A DNA stretch of 64,000 nt. It comes from an uncultured Bacteroidota bacterium (GTDB taxonomy: Bacteria > Bacteroidota > Bacteroidia > Bacteroidales > UBA12481). The notes beneath the pieces are model-generated. The model saw nothing but the letters and a program-made list of their open reading frames with translations. It did not search any database and had not been told where the DNA came from. The translations under genes and the position numbers were made by a program. The stretch covers positions 62,001 to 126,000 of the forward strand of contig CAINOB010000085.1 of NCBI GenBank assembly GCA_903851365.1, written 5' to 3'. Numbering within the stretch: position 1 is the stretch's first letter; every line of letters begins with the position of its first letter. Below, in pieces: positions 37,922-45,991 of the stretch.

Positions 37922-39295
37922 TTATAATCCGATATTTTTAGCCGAATGATCGAGGACTTCCCAGATTTTTCTAACCCACTCCTCATGTTCCGGCTTCATC
38001 AAAACCGACCGCAAACAAACCATGTGGTCCTGATCGCGACGCATGCCTGCTTTTTCGGGATCGAAGAATTTTAACGGCAAATCCGCGAGCGCCAGGTGAA
38101 GGCTATTTTTTTGTGCCTCGGCAAACAGTTCACGTGATTTTCGGGAAGCTTCGCTTACCGAGGGTGCCACCGGTGCCCAGATGATGATATCGAGTTCGGG
38201 AGGGAAAGCCGTAATAAACCGGGGATCAGCGCTTAACAGATCAAAAAGCCGTAATGCTGCCCGGCGGCCTTTGGCCAGCAATCCGGCCAGTTCGCTGTTT
38301 TTCACCGGAGGCATCAGTTTTTGGGTTGCCCAGAGAGCAACTGCTGAAGCTCCCGGGCGCGAGCATTCCAGACTGATTTCGCCGAGATGCAGCTCATCGG
38401 AGCTGAAATACGTATACGGAGAATCGTGCTTGTAATATTGCCCGACCGATGGATCCTTGAATAGGATACAGCCGCAGCCATAGGGTTGCTGCCCGTGTTT
38501 GTGCGGATCAACCACGATGGAATCCACCTCGCTTAACCTGTTGTAAACCTCCCGCGTTGCCGGTGCCAGGTTATCAGCCAGGGTAAAATATCCGCCGTAT
38601 GCAGTATCGGCATGGATCCTGAACTTGTATTGTTCCTGCAGCCGCATGATTTCCGGCAACGGATCGGTGGCCCCGGTTGCCGTGGTTCCTACAGTGGCGA
38701 CTACAGTTCCGATCGGCTCTTTATCAAGCAGGGCCCTTAAAGCCGTCAAATCCATTTTGCCCTGCCGGTCGGCGGGTACGGTTTTAAACGGCAGGCCGAG
38801 CACTTTGCTCAGGCGGTCGTGCGTATAATGTGCCTGAGTGGAGGCTACTGTCAGCTTTCCCGGGTTCACCTGTCCTGCCACCCATAATGCCTCCAGATTG
38901 GCCATGGTACCACCGCCGGTGAGGTGACCGAGAAAAACTTCCCAGCCAAACATCCCGGCAATAACAGCCACGGCTTCCTTCTCCATCCGCGAACTGGCAC
39001 GGCCACCATCCAGAGCGTGATTATTGGGATTGATATACAGCGAAAGCATGTAAGCAAGTCTTGCAACCGGATGCGGGGGTTTCATCATTTGACCGGCATA
39101 CATCGGATGGAAATACGGAAAATTGTCCTTCATACGCTCAGCAGCCTGCATCAGAATATCTTCCAGCAGTTTCATATCATAAGGAATGGAGCGGAACTCA
39201 TCCATTGACTGAAACCCGCTGCTCAGGCTGTTCACCGCTTTTTCAAGAATTCTCAATGATTCAGATTCCAATCCGACAGGATGATTTTCCACCAT
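37922..39295 (-). CDS. PLP-dependent group II decarboxylase-like enzyme
   Basis: A 457-residue fold-type I PLP enzyme. GGTMANLEALWVAG binds the phosphate, DTAYGGYF holds the ring-contacting Asp, and the Schiff-base Lys lies in VVDPHKHGQQPYGCG. The SRMEKEAVAVIAGMFGW segment and the general layout match the pyridoxal-dependent decarboxylase group (glutamate, tyrosine, aspartate and DOPA decarboxylases). It is cytosolic. The substrate cannot be told from sequence. It is the first gene of an operon that otherwise concerns galactoside breakdown, which is unexpected. An aspartate or glutamate decarboxylase recruited for acid resistance, or an enzyme for an amino-sugar side chain, are both open. Confidence 0.88.
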   Translation of the reverse strand: MVENHPVGLESESLRILEKAVNSLSSGFQSMDEFRSIPYDMKLLEDILMQAAERMKDNFPYFHPMYAGQMMKPPHPVARLAYMLSLYINPNNHALDGGRASSRMEKEAVAVIAGMFGWEVFLGHLTGGGTMANLEALWVAGQVNPGKLTVASTQAHYTHDRLSKVLGLPFKTVPADRQGKMDLTALRALLDKEPIGTVVATVGTTATGATDPLPEIMRLQEQYKFRIHADTAYGGYFTLADNLAPATREVYNRLSEVDSIVVDPHKHGQQPYGCGCILFKDPSVGQYYKHDSPYTYFSSDELHLGEISLECSRPGASAVALWATQKLMPPVKNSELAGLLAKGRRAALRLFDLLSADPRFITAFPPELDIIIWAPVAPSVSEASRKSRELFAEAQKNSLHLALADLPLKFFDPEKAGMRRDQDHMVCLRSVLMKPEHEEWVRKIWEVLDHSAKNIGL

Positions 39296-39305
39296 AACCC
39301 GAAAA

Positions 39306-39395
39306 TTATCGTTTCAATTTTTTACTAAGAAATTCATTAACCGCTTCTTTCCAGATATCGTAACCCTTGCTGTTCATATGCAGTGACCAATTTAC
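39306..39395 (-). pseudogene. C-terminal relic of an SGNH/GDSL hydrolase
   Basis: On the minus strand an open stretch bounded upstream by TGA (39398-39396) and ending with TAA (39308-39306) encodes WSLHMNSKGYDIWKEAV and a basic helix. The pattern LHMNxKGYxIW is the C-terminal block of SGNH hydrolases, where the His is catalytic. Nothing upstream continues the domain and there is no start codon in a suitable place, so this looks like the 3' scrap of a lost esterase gene. Confidence 0.55.
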
Positions 39396-39470
39396 TCACT
39401 TTTCTCGGATGGAATGTCCATTTTCATCACTTTCACAACAGCTTTGCCCGGGCACTTTGCACGAATTCAG

Positions 39471-39478
39471 TATCTTTC
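39471..39478 (+). promoter_or_regulatory. Candidate -7 element before the beta-helix gene
   Basis: TATCTTTC ends four bases before the preferred ATG at 39483. A TTTG occurs 24 bases upstream (39443-39446), slightly beyond the normal spacing to a -33 box. This is the third gene in the window with a TATCTTT box hugging its start. Confidence 0.4.
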
Positions 39479-39482
39479 GGTT

Positions 39483-41354
39483 ATGAAAACAAAGGCTATC
39501 CTCCCAATCCTTTTGCTGACAGTATCTTGCAGCATTCTGCCGGCAAAAAAGATATACGTATCCGAAAGCGGAAGCGATCAAAATAAAGGCTCAAAATCCC
39601 AGCCATTCTATAGCACAGAGGCAGCTCAGCAAGCAGCGCGCAAAATCCGGACCGACAATCCCAATCGGGACATTCGTGTAATCTTCGGCGAAGGCACCTG
39701 GTACCTTAAAAATCCCCTGGTATTCTCGGCGGCCGATGGCGGATCCGAAAAATCGAAAGTCATTTGGGAAGGGACGCCTGGGGGTAAAACCATAATTTCG
39801 GGCGGCCGGATTATCAATAGGTTCCACGATGGCGGTCTGGGTATCTGGTGGGCCGATATTGATTCGTCCCTCTATTTTGAACAATTATTTATCGATGGAA
39901 TTCGTGCCACCAAGGCCAGAACTCCAAACATCACCGACTCACTGCCGCGTATCTATCTGACCAAATCGAGATGGATATATAACCCTGATTCAAGCGTTCG
40001 CAATATCACGGTGGCAGTGAAAGACAGGGGTTATTTTGAGAACCTGTCGCCCATAGGGGAGTTCGAGATGGTGGTTTTTAAGGATTGGACGACATCACGC
40101 TTTCGCGCAAGCGGTGTGAATCCATCACCGGCGGAAGTGGTGCTTAAACCGCCATTTGCAATATACGATGGTTCATATAATTCCATATTTGCGGGTAATG
40201 CCGACCGTTACAGTTGTTTTCTGGAAGGTGATCCTACATTTTTAGACCAAGCGGGCGAATGGGCACTCGACCGTAATGCCCATCGTGTCTATTATAAGCC
40301 ATTGCCGGGCCAGGTGCCTGAAAAAATATTGGCAATTGCTGCCGTTATACCACGGCTGGTGGAACTCACCGGAGAACGGGGTAAGCCTGTTCGGAATCTG
40401 GAATTCAGGAACATTAAATTTCAGGATTGTGCCTATATCCTTCCAGCTTTCAGCCACGATGGTTTGCAGGCAGGATTCTATTATCCGGGAAAAACGGAGG
40501 CCACAGGGGGTGCTGGTCTGGTGATACCTGCAATCGAAATGAGATGGGCTGAAGATTGCAAATTCACCGGCTGTGTGCTCAGCAGGATTGGCGGCAATGG
40601 CATATACCTGCGGGAAGGATGCCGGAGAAACCTGATCGACGAGTTGGAAATTACCGACATCGGAGCAACCGGAGCTATGATCGGCCTGACTTTCGACCCA
40701 CTGAAAGATTCCGTTCTTTTGCCCGTGAATAATTCCTTTACCAGGTGCAAGGTTTATCATGCCGGGATGGCATTTCAGGGATCCGTGGGAATCTGGCTGG
40801 GTTTCTGTGCAAATAATGAAATTTCTGACAGCGAAATATATGATCTGCCCTATACCGGAATATCCGTTGGATGGCAATGGAATCCCTTGCCGACCTCCTC
40901 CCATGGCAACCGGATTTTGCGTAATAAAATCCATCATGCCATGCAGATGCTCGGCGATGGAGGAGGTATTTATACGTTAGGATTTCAGCCCGGATCGGTC
41001 ATTTCCGGGAACGATATTCACGATATCCTCCGAAGTGAACTTAACCATGCATCGCCCAATAACGGGATGTTCATTGATGAAGGCAGCAAAGGATATCTGG
41101 TGGAAAATAATACAATCAGAAATACGGCGCATACCAGCATCCGGGGACACCGAACTGCTGGTGTGGAGCTCCGGGGTAACACCTTTTATTCAGGCAACCA
41201 ACCCGCTATAAGTCACTCGCCACCCTACGACGCGATGATTTACGTAAACAAGGATACCACCGTAACCTGGAAAAATCCGGGGTGGCCTAAAGAGTGGGGA
41301 TATGGGGATAAGGTGACGGCTTTTACGATGAGCGGGAATACGTTCTTAAAATAA
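39483..41354 (+). CDS. Secreted right-handed parallel beta-helix protein, possible GH141-like enzyme
   Basis: The preferred ATG at 39483 gives 623 residues and a lipoprotein-type signal (LLTVSCSILP). A longer frame from 39414 adds a poor N-terminus. The first domain includes KIYVSESGSDQNKGS and SQPFYSTEAAQQAAR, the usual cap of secreted beta-helix enzymes. FIDGIRATKARTPN is typical of GH141-like and related proteins. Later come regular coils with N-x-I and GGNGIYL, NEISDSEIYD, GNRILRNKIHH and SGNDIHDI, the ladder pattern of a parallel beta-helix. Such proteins cleave pectin, fucosylated or xylan-type chains; the substrate here is unknown. It diverges from the PLP-decarboxylase operon. Confidence 0.85.
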   Translation: MKTKAILPILLLTVSCSILPAKKIYVSESGSDQNKGSKSQPFYSTEAAQQAARKIRTDNPNRDIRVIFGEGTWYLKNPLVFSAADGGSEKSKVIWEGTPGGKTIISGGRIINRFHDGGLGIWWADIDSSLYFEQLFIDGIRATKARTPNITDSLPRIYLTKSRWIYNPDSSVRNITVAVKDRGYFENLSPIGEFEMVVFKDWTTSRFRASGVNPSPAEVVLKPPFAIYDGSYNSIFAGNADRYSCFLEGDPTFLDQAGEWALDRNAHRVYYKPLPGQVPEKILAIAAVIPRLVELTGERGKPVRNLEFRNIKFQDCAYILPAFSHDGLQAGFYYPGKTEATGGAGLVIPAIEMRWAEDCKFTGCVLSRIGGNGIYLREGCRRNLIDELEITDIGATGAMIGLTFDPLKDSVLLPVNNSFTRCKVYHAGMAFQGSVGIWLGFCANNEISDSEIYDLPYTGISVGWQWNPLPTSSHGNRILRNKIHHAMQMLGDGGGIYTLGFQPGSVISGNDIHDILRSELNHASPNNGMFIDEGSKGYLVENNTIRNTAHTSIRGHRTAGVELRGNTFYSGNQPAISHSPPYDAMIYVNKDTTVTWKNPGWPKEWGYGDKVTAFTMSGNTFLK

Positions 41355-41454
41355 GGCAGGACGGCAGGAGGGCAAAAAGGCAAAAAGTAAAGTTCTAAAC
41401 AAAAAGTTTCAAGATTTAAGAACCCGATACCTGATACACGAAACCCGTCACCCC
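41355..41454 (+). repeat. GGCA-type 8-mers plus heptads after the beta-helix gene
   Basis: Directly after the TAA stop come GGCAGGAC, GGCAGGAG, GGCAAAAA and GGCAAAAA, then a spacer and four heptads at 41423-41450 (CCCGATA, CCTGATA, CACGAAA, CCCGTCA). The GGCA module recurs in both orientations between the M16 genes and is again sense-oriented after a stop codon there. Confidence 0.85.
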
Positions 41455-41463
41455 TTTTTATCA

Positions 41464-41494
41464 TTTGCGATTGTCGGCAGGAAAACTATTTTTG
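41464..41494 (+). promoter_or_regulatory. Bacteroidota-type promoter for the TiaS-like gene
   Basis: TTTG at 41464-41467 and TATTTTTG at 41487-41494 are separated by 19 bases, matching the TTTG-N19-TAnnTTTG consensus at both elements. Transcription would start near 41500, just before the ATG at 41507. This supports the coding assignment and marks the start of a transcription unit. Confidence 0.7.
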
Positions 41495-41506
41495 TGCGAA
41501 ATGTAA

Positions 41507-42262
41507 ATGAATGCATATCGGATGAGAATATTACTGGGGATAGATGATACGGACAACCTCGAGAGCAGGGGTACCGGCTATCGTGCCCGGCAGCTGGCCC
41601 GTTCCATCGAAGCGGAAAACCTGGGCGTGCTGAAAGGGATCACCCGCCACCAGCTGTTCTTCGATCGCAGAATACCCTACACTTCGCACAACAGTTCGGC
41701 CTGTCTGGAATTAGATGGCGACAACCTCACCGGTTTAACTGCACTGGCCCGCGAGTTTCTTTTACGGGAAAGTGCCGACGGATCGGATGCCGGATTGGCC
41801 ATATGCCTGTTTGATCAGGCCGATGAAGAGATCATCAATTGGGGTCTCCGGGCAAAAAGGGAGATCTTAACCCAGGCGGAAGCGCTGGATATTGCCGCCA
41901 GAAAGAACGTTTATCTCGAAGGACTAACCGGTACCAAAGATGGCATCATCGGTTCACTGGCTGGTATCGGGTTGAGAAAATTTGGAACTGACGGCAGATA
42001 CATAGGTGTAGGTGGAAGAGAGATCAGGGAACTGAAGAATATCTACACCGTAAAACAATTGTTCAGCGAAATAAATATCGATGCGGTAACGGATATCAAT
42101 GGAATGGATATCCCCCAGGATGAACTGATTAATGTTGGCGACTGGATGCGTCCAGTCCTGATAAATAATAAAATAACTATACTTGCCGACCGGTCACTTA
42201 ACAATGAAGGATATGAATGGAAAGTCACAACTAAGGACTATATCAAGAGCATTTCCGGTTAG
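41507..42262 (+). CDS. TiaS-like (tRNA agmatidine synthetase-related) protein
   Basis: A 251-residue cytosolic protein whose N-terminus MRILLGIDDTDNLESRGTG matches the IDDTD motif of archaeal TiaS and the related methanogenesis-marker family. TiaS modifies the anticodon of isoleucine tRNA; bacteria use TilS instead, and bacterial homologues have no known role. The protein is much shorter than TiaS and lacks the C-terminal RNA-binding and zinc-finger parts, so tRNA modification is unlikely. The start is ATG 41507 or 41522 (MRILL). A good promoter lies just upstream. Its end overlaps the next membrane-protein gene, so the two are coupled. Confidence 0.7.
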   Translation: MNAYRMRILLGIDDTDNLESRGTGYRARQLARSIEAENLGVLKGITRHQLFFDRRIPYTSHNSSACLELDGDNLTGLTALAREFLLRESADGSDAGLAICLFDQADEEIINWGLRAKREILTQAEALDIAARKNVYLEGLTGTKDGIIGSLAGIGLRKFGTDGRYIGVGGREIRELKNIYTVKQLFSEINIDAVTDINGMDIPQDELINVGDWMRPVLINNKITILADRSLNNEGYEWKVTTKDYIKSISG

Positions 42263-42797
42263 CATCAGCGTACTGGAGGTGCTGTTTTTAGTCAGTCTGG
42301 GTGTCATCGCCGTGGTGCTCAGGGCAAAATTGCGTATTCCGATGCAAATGCCCGGACGTCACGGTTTGGAGGTCATGGCACTGCTCATGATCGGACGCAA
42401 AGCTTCGAATTTGCCTATAGCCACGAGTATTTCCACCTTTGCAGCCGCTTTCATGGTTATGTTCCCGTTCATGGGTTTCAGCGATCCTTCCATGCCGGTT
42501 ATTTATATCCTGATGGGCGTGGTTATTGATATACTTTATCGCTTTGTCCGGTTGTTCCGGGAAAATATCATTCTCTTTTCAGCTTTGGGGGGTATTGCAT
42601 ATATGGTTATTCCGCTCAGCCGCATTGTGGTACATTTTACCACCGGCTACATATATCCGTCATTTGCCAGAACCGGATACCTGTACCCCGTTTTCACCCA
42701 TTTCCTCTTTGGTGCCGGCGGTGCACTCCTGGCCGGAGCTATAGTTTACGCCATCAAGCGAACAAGAAGATCGGTTGGCGAAGAAGAAGATCGATGA
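42204..42797 (+). CDS. Multi-pass membrane protein resembling an ECF-transporter S component
   Basis: A membrane protein of about 197 residues with five or six helices. It has VLFLVSLGVIAVVLRA, LRIPMQMPGRHGLEVMALLMIGR, a loop, GVVIDILYRF, GGIAYMVIPLSRIV and FGAGGALLAGAIVYAI. The LPGRHGL/MALLMIGR element recalls predicted S components that bind a vitamin or cofactor; no energising subunits are nearby. The open frame begins at TTG 42183; ATG at 42204 or 42213 is more likely. It overlaps the TiaS-like gene by 50-60 bases. The last residues (RSVGEEEDR) and the TGA stop are written in the GAAGAAGAAGATCG repeat module, so the tail is not conserved protein sequence. Confidence 0.7.
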   Translation: MKDMNGKSQLRTISRAFPVSISVLEVLFLVSLGVIAVVLRAKLRIPMQMPGRHGLEVMALLMIGRKASNLPIATSISTFAAAFMVMFPFMGFSDPSMPVIYILMGVVIDILYRFVRLFRENIILFSALGGIAYMVIPLSRIVVHFTTGYIYPSFARTGYLYPVFTHFLFGAGGALLAGAIVYAIKRTRRSVGEEEDR

Positions 42798-42951
42798 ACG
42801 AAAAAGAAGACCGGAATACAGAACTCCAATATATTAGCGGCGCGGCGCGACGCATAATTAGCGCGCAGCGCACAATTAGAGAGCCGCAGGCGAACACAAT
42901 TACCTGATACCCCACACCCCACACCCTACACCCAAAACCCGATACCCGTCC
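42769..42951 (+). repeat. Mosaic repeat cluster between membrane-protein and lipoprotein genes
   Basis: The cluster has three parts. First is a GAAGATCG/GAAGAAGAAGATCG module that runs into the coding end (to about 42815). Second is a GC-rich part with ATAATTAG/ACAATTAG/ACAATTA spaced about 20 bases (42855-42903). Third are seven heptads at 42903-42951: CCTGATA, CCCCACA, CCCCACA, CCCTACA, CCCAAAA, CCCGATA, CCCGTCC. The lipoprotein ATG follows two bases later, and its signal-peptide region contains two CCTCCTCACC repeats. Confidence 0.85.
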
Positions 42952-42952
42952 C

Positions 42953-43885
42953 ATGCGATATGCACCACCCAACATAACGTCCCGCCTCCTCACCAATAAC
43001 CTCCTCACCATTATCCTCCTATGCATTATAGCAACGGCCGGATGCACCAAGGACAAACCCGTGTATCCCGTTCCCACCATTAAGTTCGTTACCCTTCCCG
43101 GCCTTACCTCGACCGATACCACCCTGATGCTCAACGATACCGTGAGGATTGGGATTTCCGCGAAAACCGGAAGCGACCAGGCCCTTACCCATTTTCACAT
43201 GACCGTGATCAAAGATTCAGCGATCACTTATATCGATAGTGCTTTATATACCAATCAGCTCGAAAACTTCAGGACCATCATCAAGGGGATAGCAAAAAAG
43301 GAAACTAGGATTTTTTATGTCCGCGATCGTGACGGCAGAAAATCGCAAGAGCTGACGATCACCTTCTCCTTAGATTCCTCCTCAATGTATGGCGATATAA
43401 GCTATATCCTATCAATCAGACTTGGGGCGCAGAAGAACACCAGCACGGGTAGTTTCTATTCTCTTTCAGCCAAGAATATTTACACGAAGGCTGATGCTTT
43501 TACTAATCAGGGGTTAATCAATCTCCTGTATTATTTCGATACAATCGATGCCGATAAAAACACGATCGCTTCACCGGGAGCCAATGTTGATGCATCGGTT
43601 TTCCCAGGCACAACAGGCATCACCAACTGGGCCATCAGGAATACCACCCGATTTAAAATACAGCAAAATATCACCACCAACCAATTCGAGTTATGCCGGA
43701 ATGATAGCCTGATCCTATCGAACACTTTCGAGTTTGAATCAGGATTCAGGAAAGCCAAAAATCTCGTTAGCGGGCAAATCTATTCGTTCGTCACTGACAG
43801 TGGATTGAAAGGCCTGTTTAAAGTCCTGGAAGTTAGCGGCGAAACCGAAGGAGATATCGCGATAGCCATCAAAATAAAAAAATGA
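42953..43885 (+). CDS. Lipoprotein paired with a TonB receptor
   Basis: A 310-residue lipoprotein with a lipobox in IIATAGC (Cys30) and an unusual leader whose codons lie partly in CCTCCTCACC repeats. The mature part is beta-rich, with an Ig-like first half (LMLNDTVRIGISAKTGSDQ) and a second half (GDISYILSIRLGAQKNTSTGSFYSLSAKNIYTKADA). It recalls surface lipoproteins that capture ligand for a TonB receptor, but I do not recognise the family. It overlaps the receptor gene by four bases (ATGA), so it is translationally coupled. It could be the surface binding partner of that receptor, as HmuY or SusD are for theirs. Confidence 0.8.
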   Translation: MRYAPPNITSRLLTNNLLTIILLCIIATAGCTKDKPVYPVPTIKFVTLPGLTSTDTTLMLNDTVRIGISAKTGSDQALTHFHMTVIKDSAITYIDSALYTNQLENFRTIIKGIAKKETRIFYVRDRDGRKSQELTITFSLDSSSMYGDISYILSIRLGAQKNTSTGSFYSLSAKNIYTKADAFTNQGLINLLYYFDTIDADKNTIASPGANVDASVFPGTTGITNWAIRNTTRFKIQQNITTNQFELCRNDSLILSNTFEFESGFRKAKNLVSGQIYSFVTDSGLKGLFKVLEVSGETEGDIAIAIKIKK

Positions 43886-45963
43886 AGATCATTCTGATAT
43901 CCATATTATCGCTATTGATCCTGTCAACAGGACTGAACGCCCAGGAGCAGGACACTGCTGCAGCCAGGCGGATCAAGCTTGATGAAGTGGTGGTGACCGC
44001 TACACGCACCAAGCGGAAAATCCAGGATATTCCGGCACAGGTGCAGGTGATCACATCGAAAGATTTCGAGGCATTTCCGGTCAGCAATATTGATGATATT
44101 CTGCGGACCACCGCAAATGTTTCGGTAAACCGGAGCTGGGGAATTTTTTCCAAAAATTCAAGTGTCATCATGCACGGTCTGCCAGGTGCGGGAAGAACCC
44201 TGATTTTGATTGATGGTGTTCCGAAAAATAAGATCGCCGCAGGCTCGGTGAACTGGCACAATATCAATCCGGATAATATTGAGAGGATCGAAATCATTAA
44301 GGGTCCGGCCTCTGCACTTTATGGAAATAATGCCATGGGCGGAGTAATCAATATCATTCCTAAAAAGCCCCAAAAGAATATTGAAGGGTCCATGGAGGCA
44401 TTTTACGGAACTTATAATTCGGCAGGAAGCTCATTGAATTTGTCGGGTAATGAGACCAGGAACAATAAAGGATTTTACTGGGACCTGAATGGCTATTATC
44501 GCCGGGGCGATGGATATTATCTGGATCCACCTGCCTATCTCGATCCCACCGACGTAAAAACCTATCTGAAGGAATTTGGCGGCGGAACCATGGTGGGTTA
44601 TCAGTTCAATAAAACCAACAGTCTTGATGTGGTGTATGATTATTACAACGAAACCCGGGGAGCCGGCCTGAAAGTGCATTTGCCTGATGGAAGTTATGAG
44701 TCGACGCTCACCAATCAGGTCAGATCGAGATATACCGGAAAAATCGGGAATGCCGACCTGACTGCCCTGGTGTACTATTCCCATGAGAAATTTTACGGTC
44801 AGAAGGAGTCGCTCAATACATTGAATGAATACCGGATTACCGATTCCTATACCGATAAGAACGATAAGGGGCTCTGGTTTACTTATTCTGATGAGATAAT
44901 TAAAAAGAACCGGATCACTATCGGAACTGAGCTGAAAATGGGGGATGTTAACGGGCAGGATATTTACCGGACTTCCACCGATCTGATTCAGTTCCATAGC
45001 AAAATGGATGTGCTGGGCATATTTATCCAGGATGAGTTTAGTTTCCTGCACGACCGGTTCAAGCTGATTGCAGGTTTACGAAACGATATGGTAAGATTTT
45101 ACGATGGTTATCAGAACATAGTTGAGCCAACCAATGCAACCGGTTTCGTGAAGGGTTTTTCGGAAGATTTCAAGAATAACCATTGGAATGCCATCAGCCC
45201 AAAGCTCGCTCTTCAATATACCATCAGCAGTAATTCACAGGTGTATATCTCGGCAGGAACCGGATTTTTGCCTCCCGACCTGAAAGACCTGAGTCAGACA
45301 GGAAAAATCAACAAAGGGTTCCGTTTGGCTAACCCTGATCTGCGACCGGAGGTTCTGACAAACTATGAAATTGGATATTCACGCGTGTTCGCCGACAGGC
45401 TTCGCATCAATGCTGCCATTTATTATTCGCATGGTCGCGACTTTCAGTACATGATCGGCACCGGTGATTCAGTTGATACCGGGAGTGGAACCTTAAAGCC
45501 GGTCCTCAAGCCTGAAAACATTGCAAAAATTGGAGTCCGGGGTGCTGAATTGACAGCGAGCTGGATCCTCACCAAAACTTTGTCGCTGAACGTCAGCTAT
45601 GCCTATAATGATTCACGGATTATCAGTTTTGGGAGTTCAAAGATCAATCCCGATATGGATTTGACCGGCAAATATATGGTAGAAGTTTCACCGCATGTTG
45701 TTTATGTCGGGTTAAATTATCGGTATAAATCTTTTACAGCAAACCTGAATTGCAATTACGTCGGGAAGCAATGGTTCGATGATGAAAACACCATCCAGGT
45801 TAATGACTATTTCATTGCCAATGTCAGGATCGCACAAACATTCAAGCAGCACTGCAGGATCTATCTGGATATTCAGAATATTTTCAATACGGCCTTTATC
45901 GACCGGAAAGGGCAGCTTTCGCCCGGAAGGTTTATCACAGCAGGATTTCAATACATTTTATAA
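43882..45963 (+). CDS. TonB-dependent outer-membrane receptor
   Basis: A 693-residue receptor. The signal peptide ends near LNAQ21, followed by a TonB-box-like IKLDEVVVTATRTKRKIQD. The plug has IMHGLPGAGRTLILIDGVP and RIEIIKGPASALYGNNAMGGVINII. The barrel is long and carries NPDLRPEVLTNYEIGYSR, the usual motif of siderophore, haem and cobalamin receptors, and ends FQYIL. The absence of a SusD partner and of an N-terminal carboxypeptidase-like domain argues against a polysaccharide role. It is coupled to the lipoprotein gene upstream and followed 28 bases later by a T9SS cargo gene. Confidence 0.95.
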   Translation: MKIILISILSLLILSTGLNAQEQDTAAARRIKLDEVVVTATRTKRKIQDIPAQVQVITSKDFEAFPVSNIDDILRTTANVSVNRSWGIFSKNSSVIMHGLPGAGRTLILIDGVPKNKIAAGSVNWHNINPDNIERIEIIKGPASALYGNNAMGGVINIIPKKPQKNIEGSMEAFYGTYNSAGSSLNLSGNETRNNKGFYWDLNGYYRRGDGYYLDPPAYLDPTDVKTYLKEFGGGTMVGYQFNKTNSLDVVYDYYNETRGAGLKVHLPDGSYESTLTNQVRSRYTGKIGNADLTALVYYSHEKFYGQKESLNTLNEYRITDSYTDKNDKGLWFTYSDEIIKKNRITIGTELKMGDVNGQDIYRTSTDLIQFHSKMDVLGIFIQDEFSFLHDRFKLIAGLRNDMVRFYDGYQNIVEPTNATGFVKGFSEDFKNNHWNAISPKLALQYTISSNSQVYISAGTGFLPPDLKDLSQTGKINKGFRLANPDLRPEVLTNYEIGYSRVFADRLRINAAIYYSHGRDFQYMIGTGDSVDTGSGTLKPVLKPENIAKIGVRGAELTASWILTKTLSLNVSYAYNDSRIISFGSSKINPDMDLTGKYMVEVSPHVVYVGLNYRYKSFTANLNCNYVGKQWFDDENTIQVNDYFIANVRIAQTFKQHCRIYLDIQNIFNTAFIDRKGQLSPGRFITAGFQYIL

Positions 45964-45991
45964 GAACAATAACCATTAAAAACAATAAGTC

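Noticed and set aside
40242-40937. 231-codon minus-strand frame opposite the beta-helix gene
   Set aside because: An antisense shadow of a repetitive beta-helix coding region with no recognisable domain.
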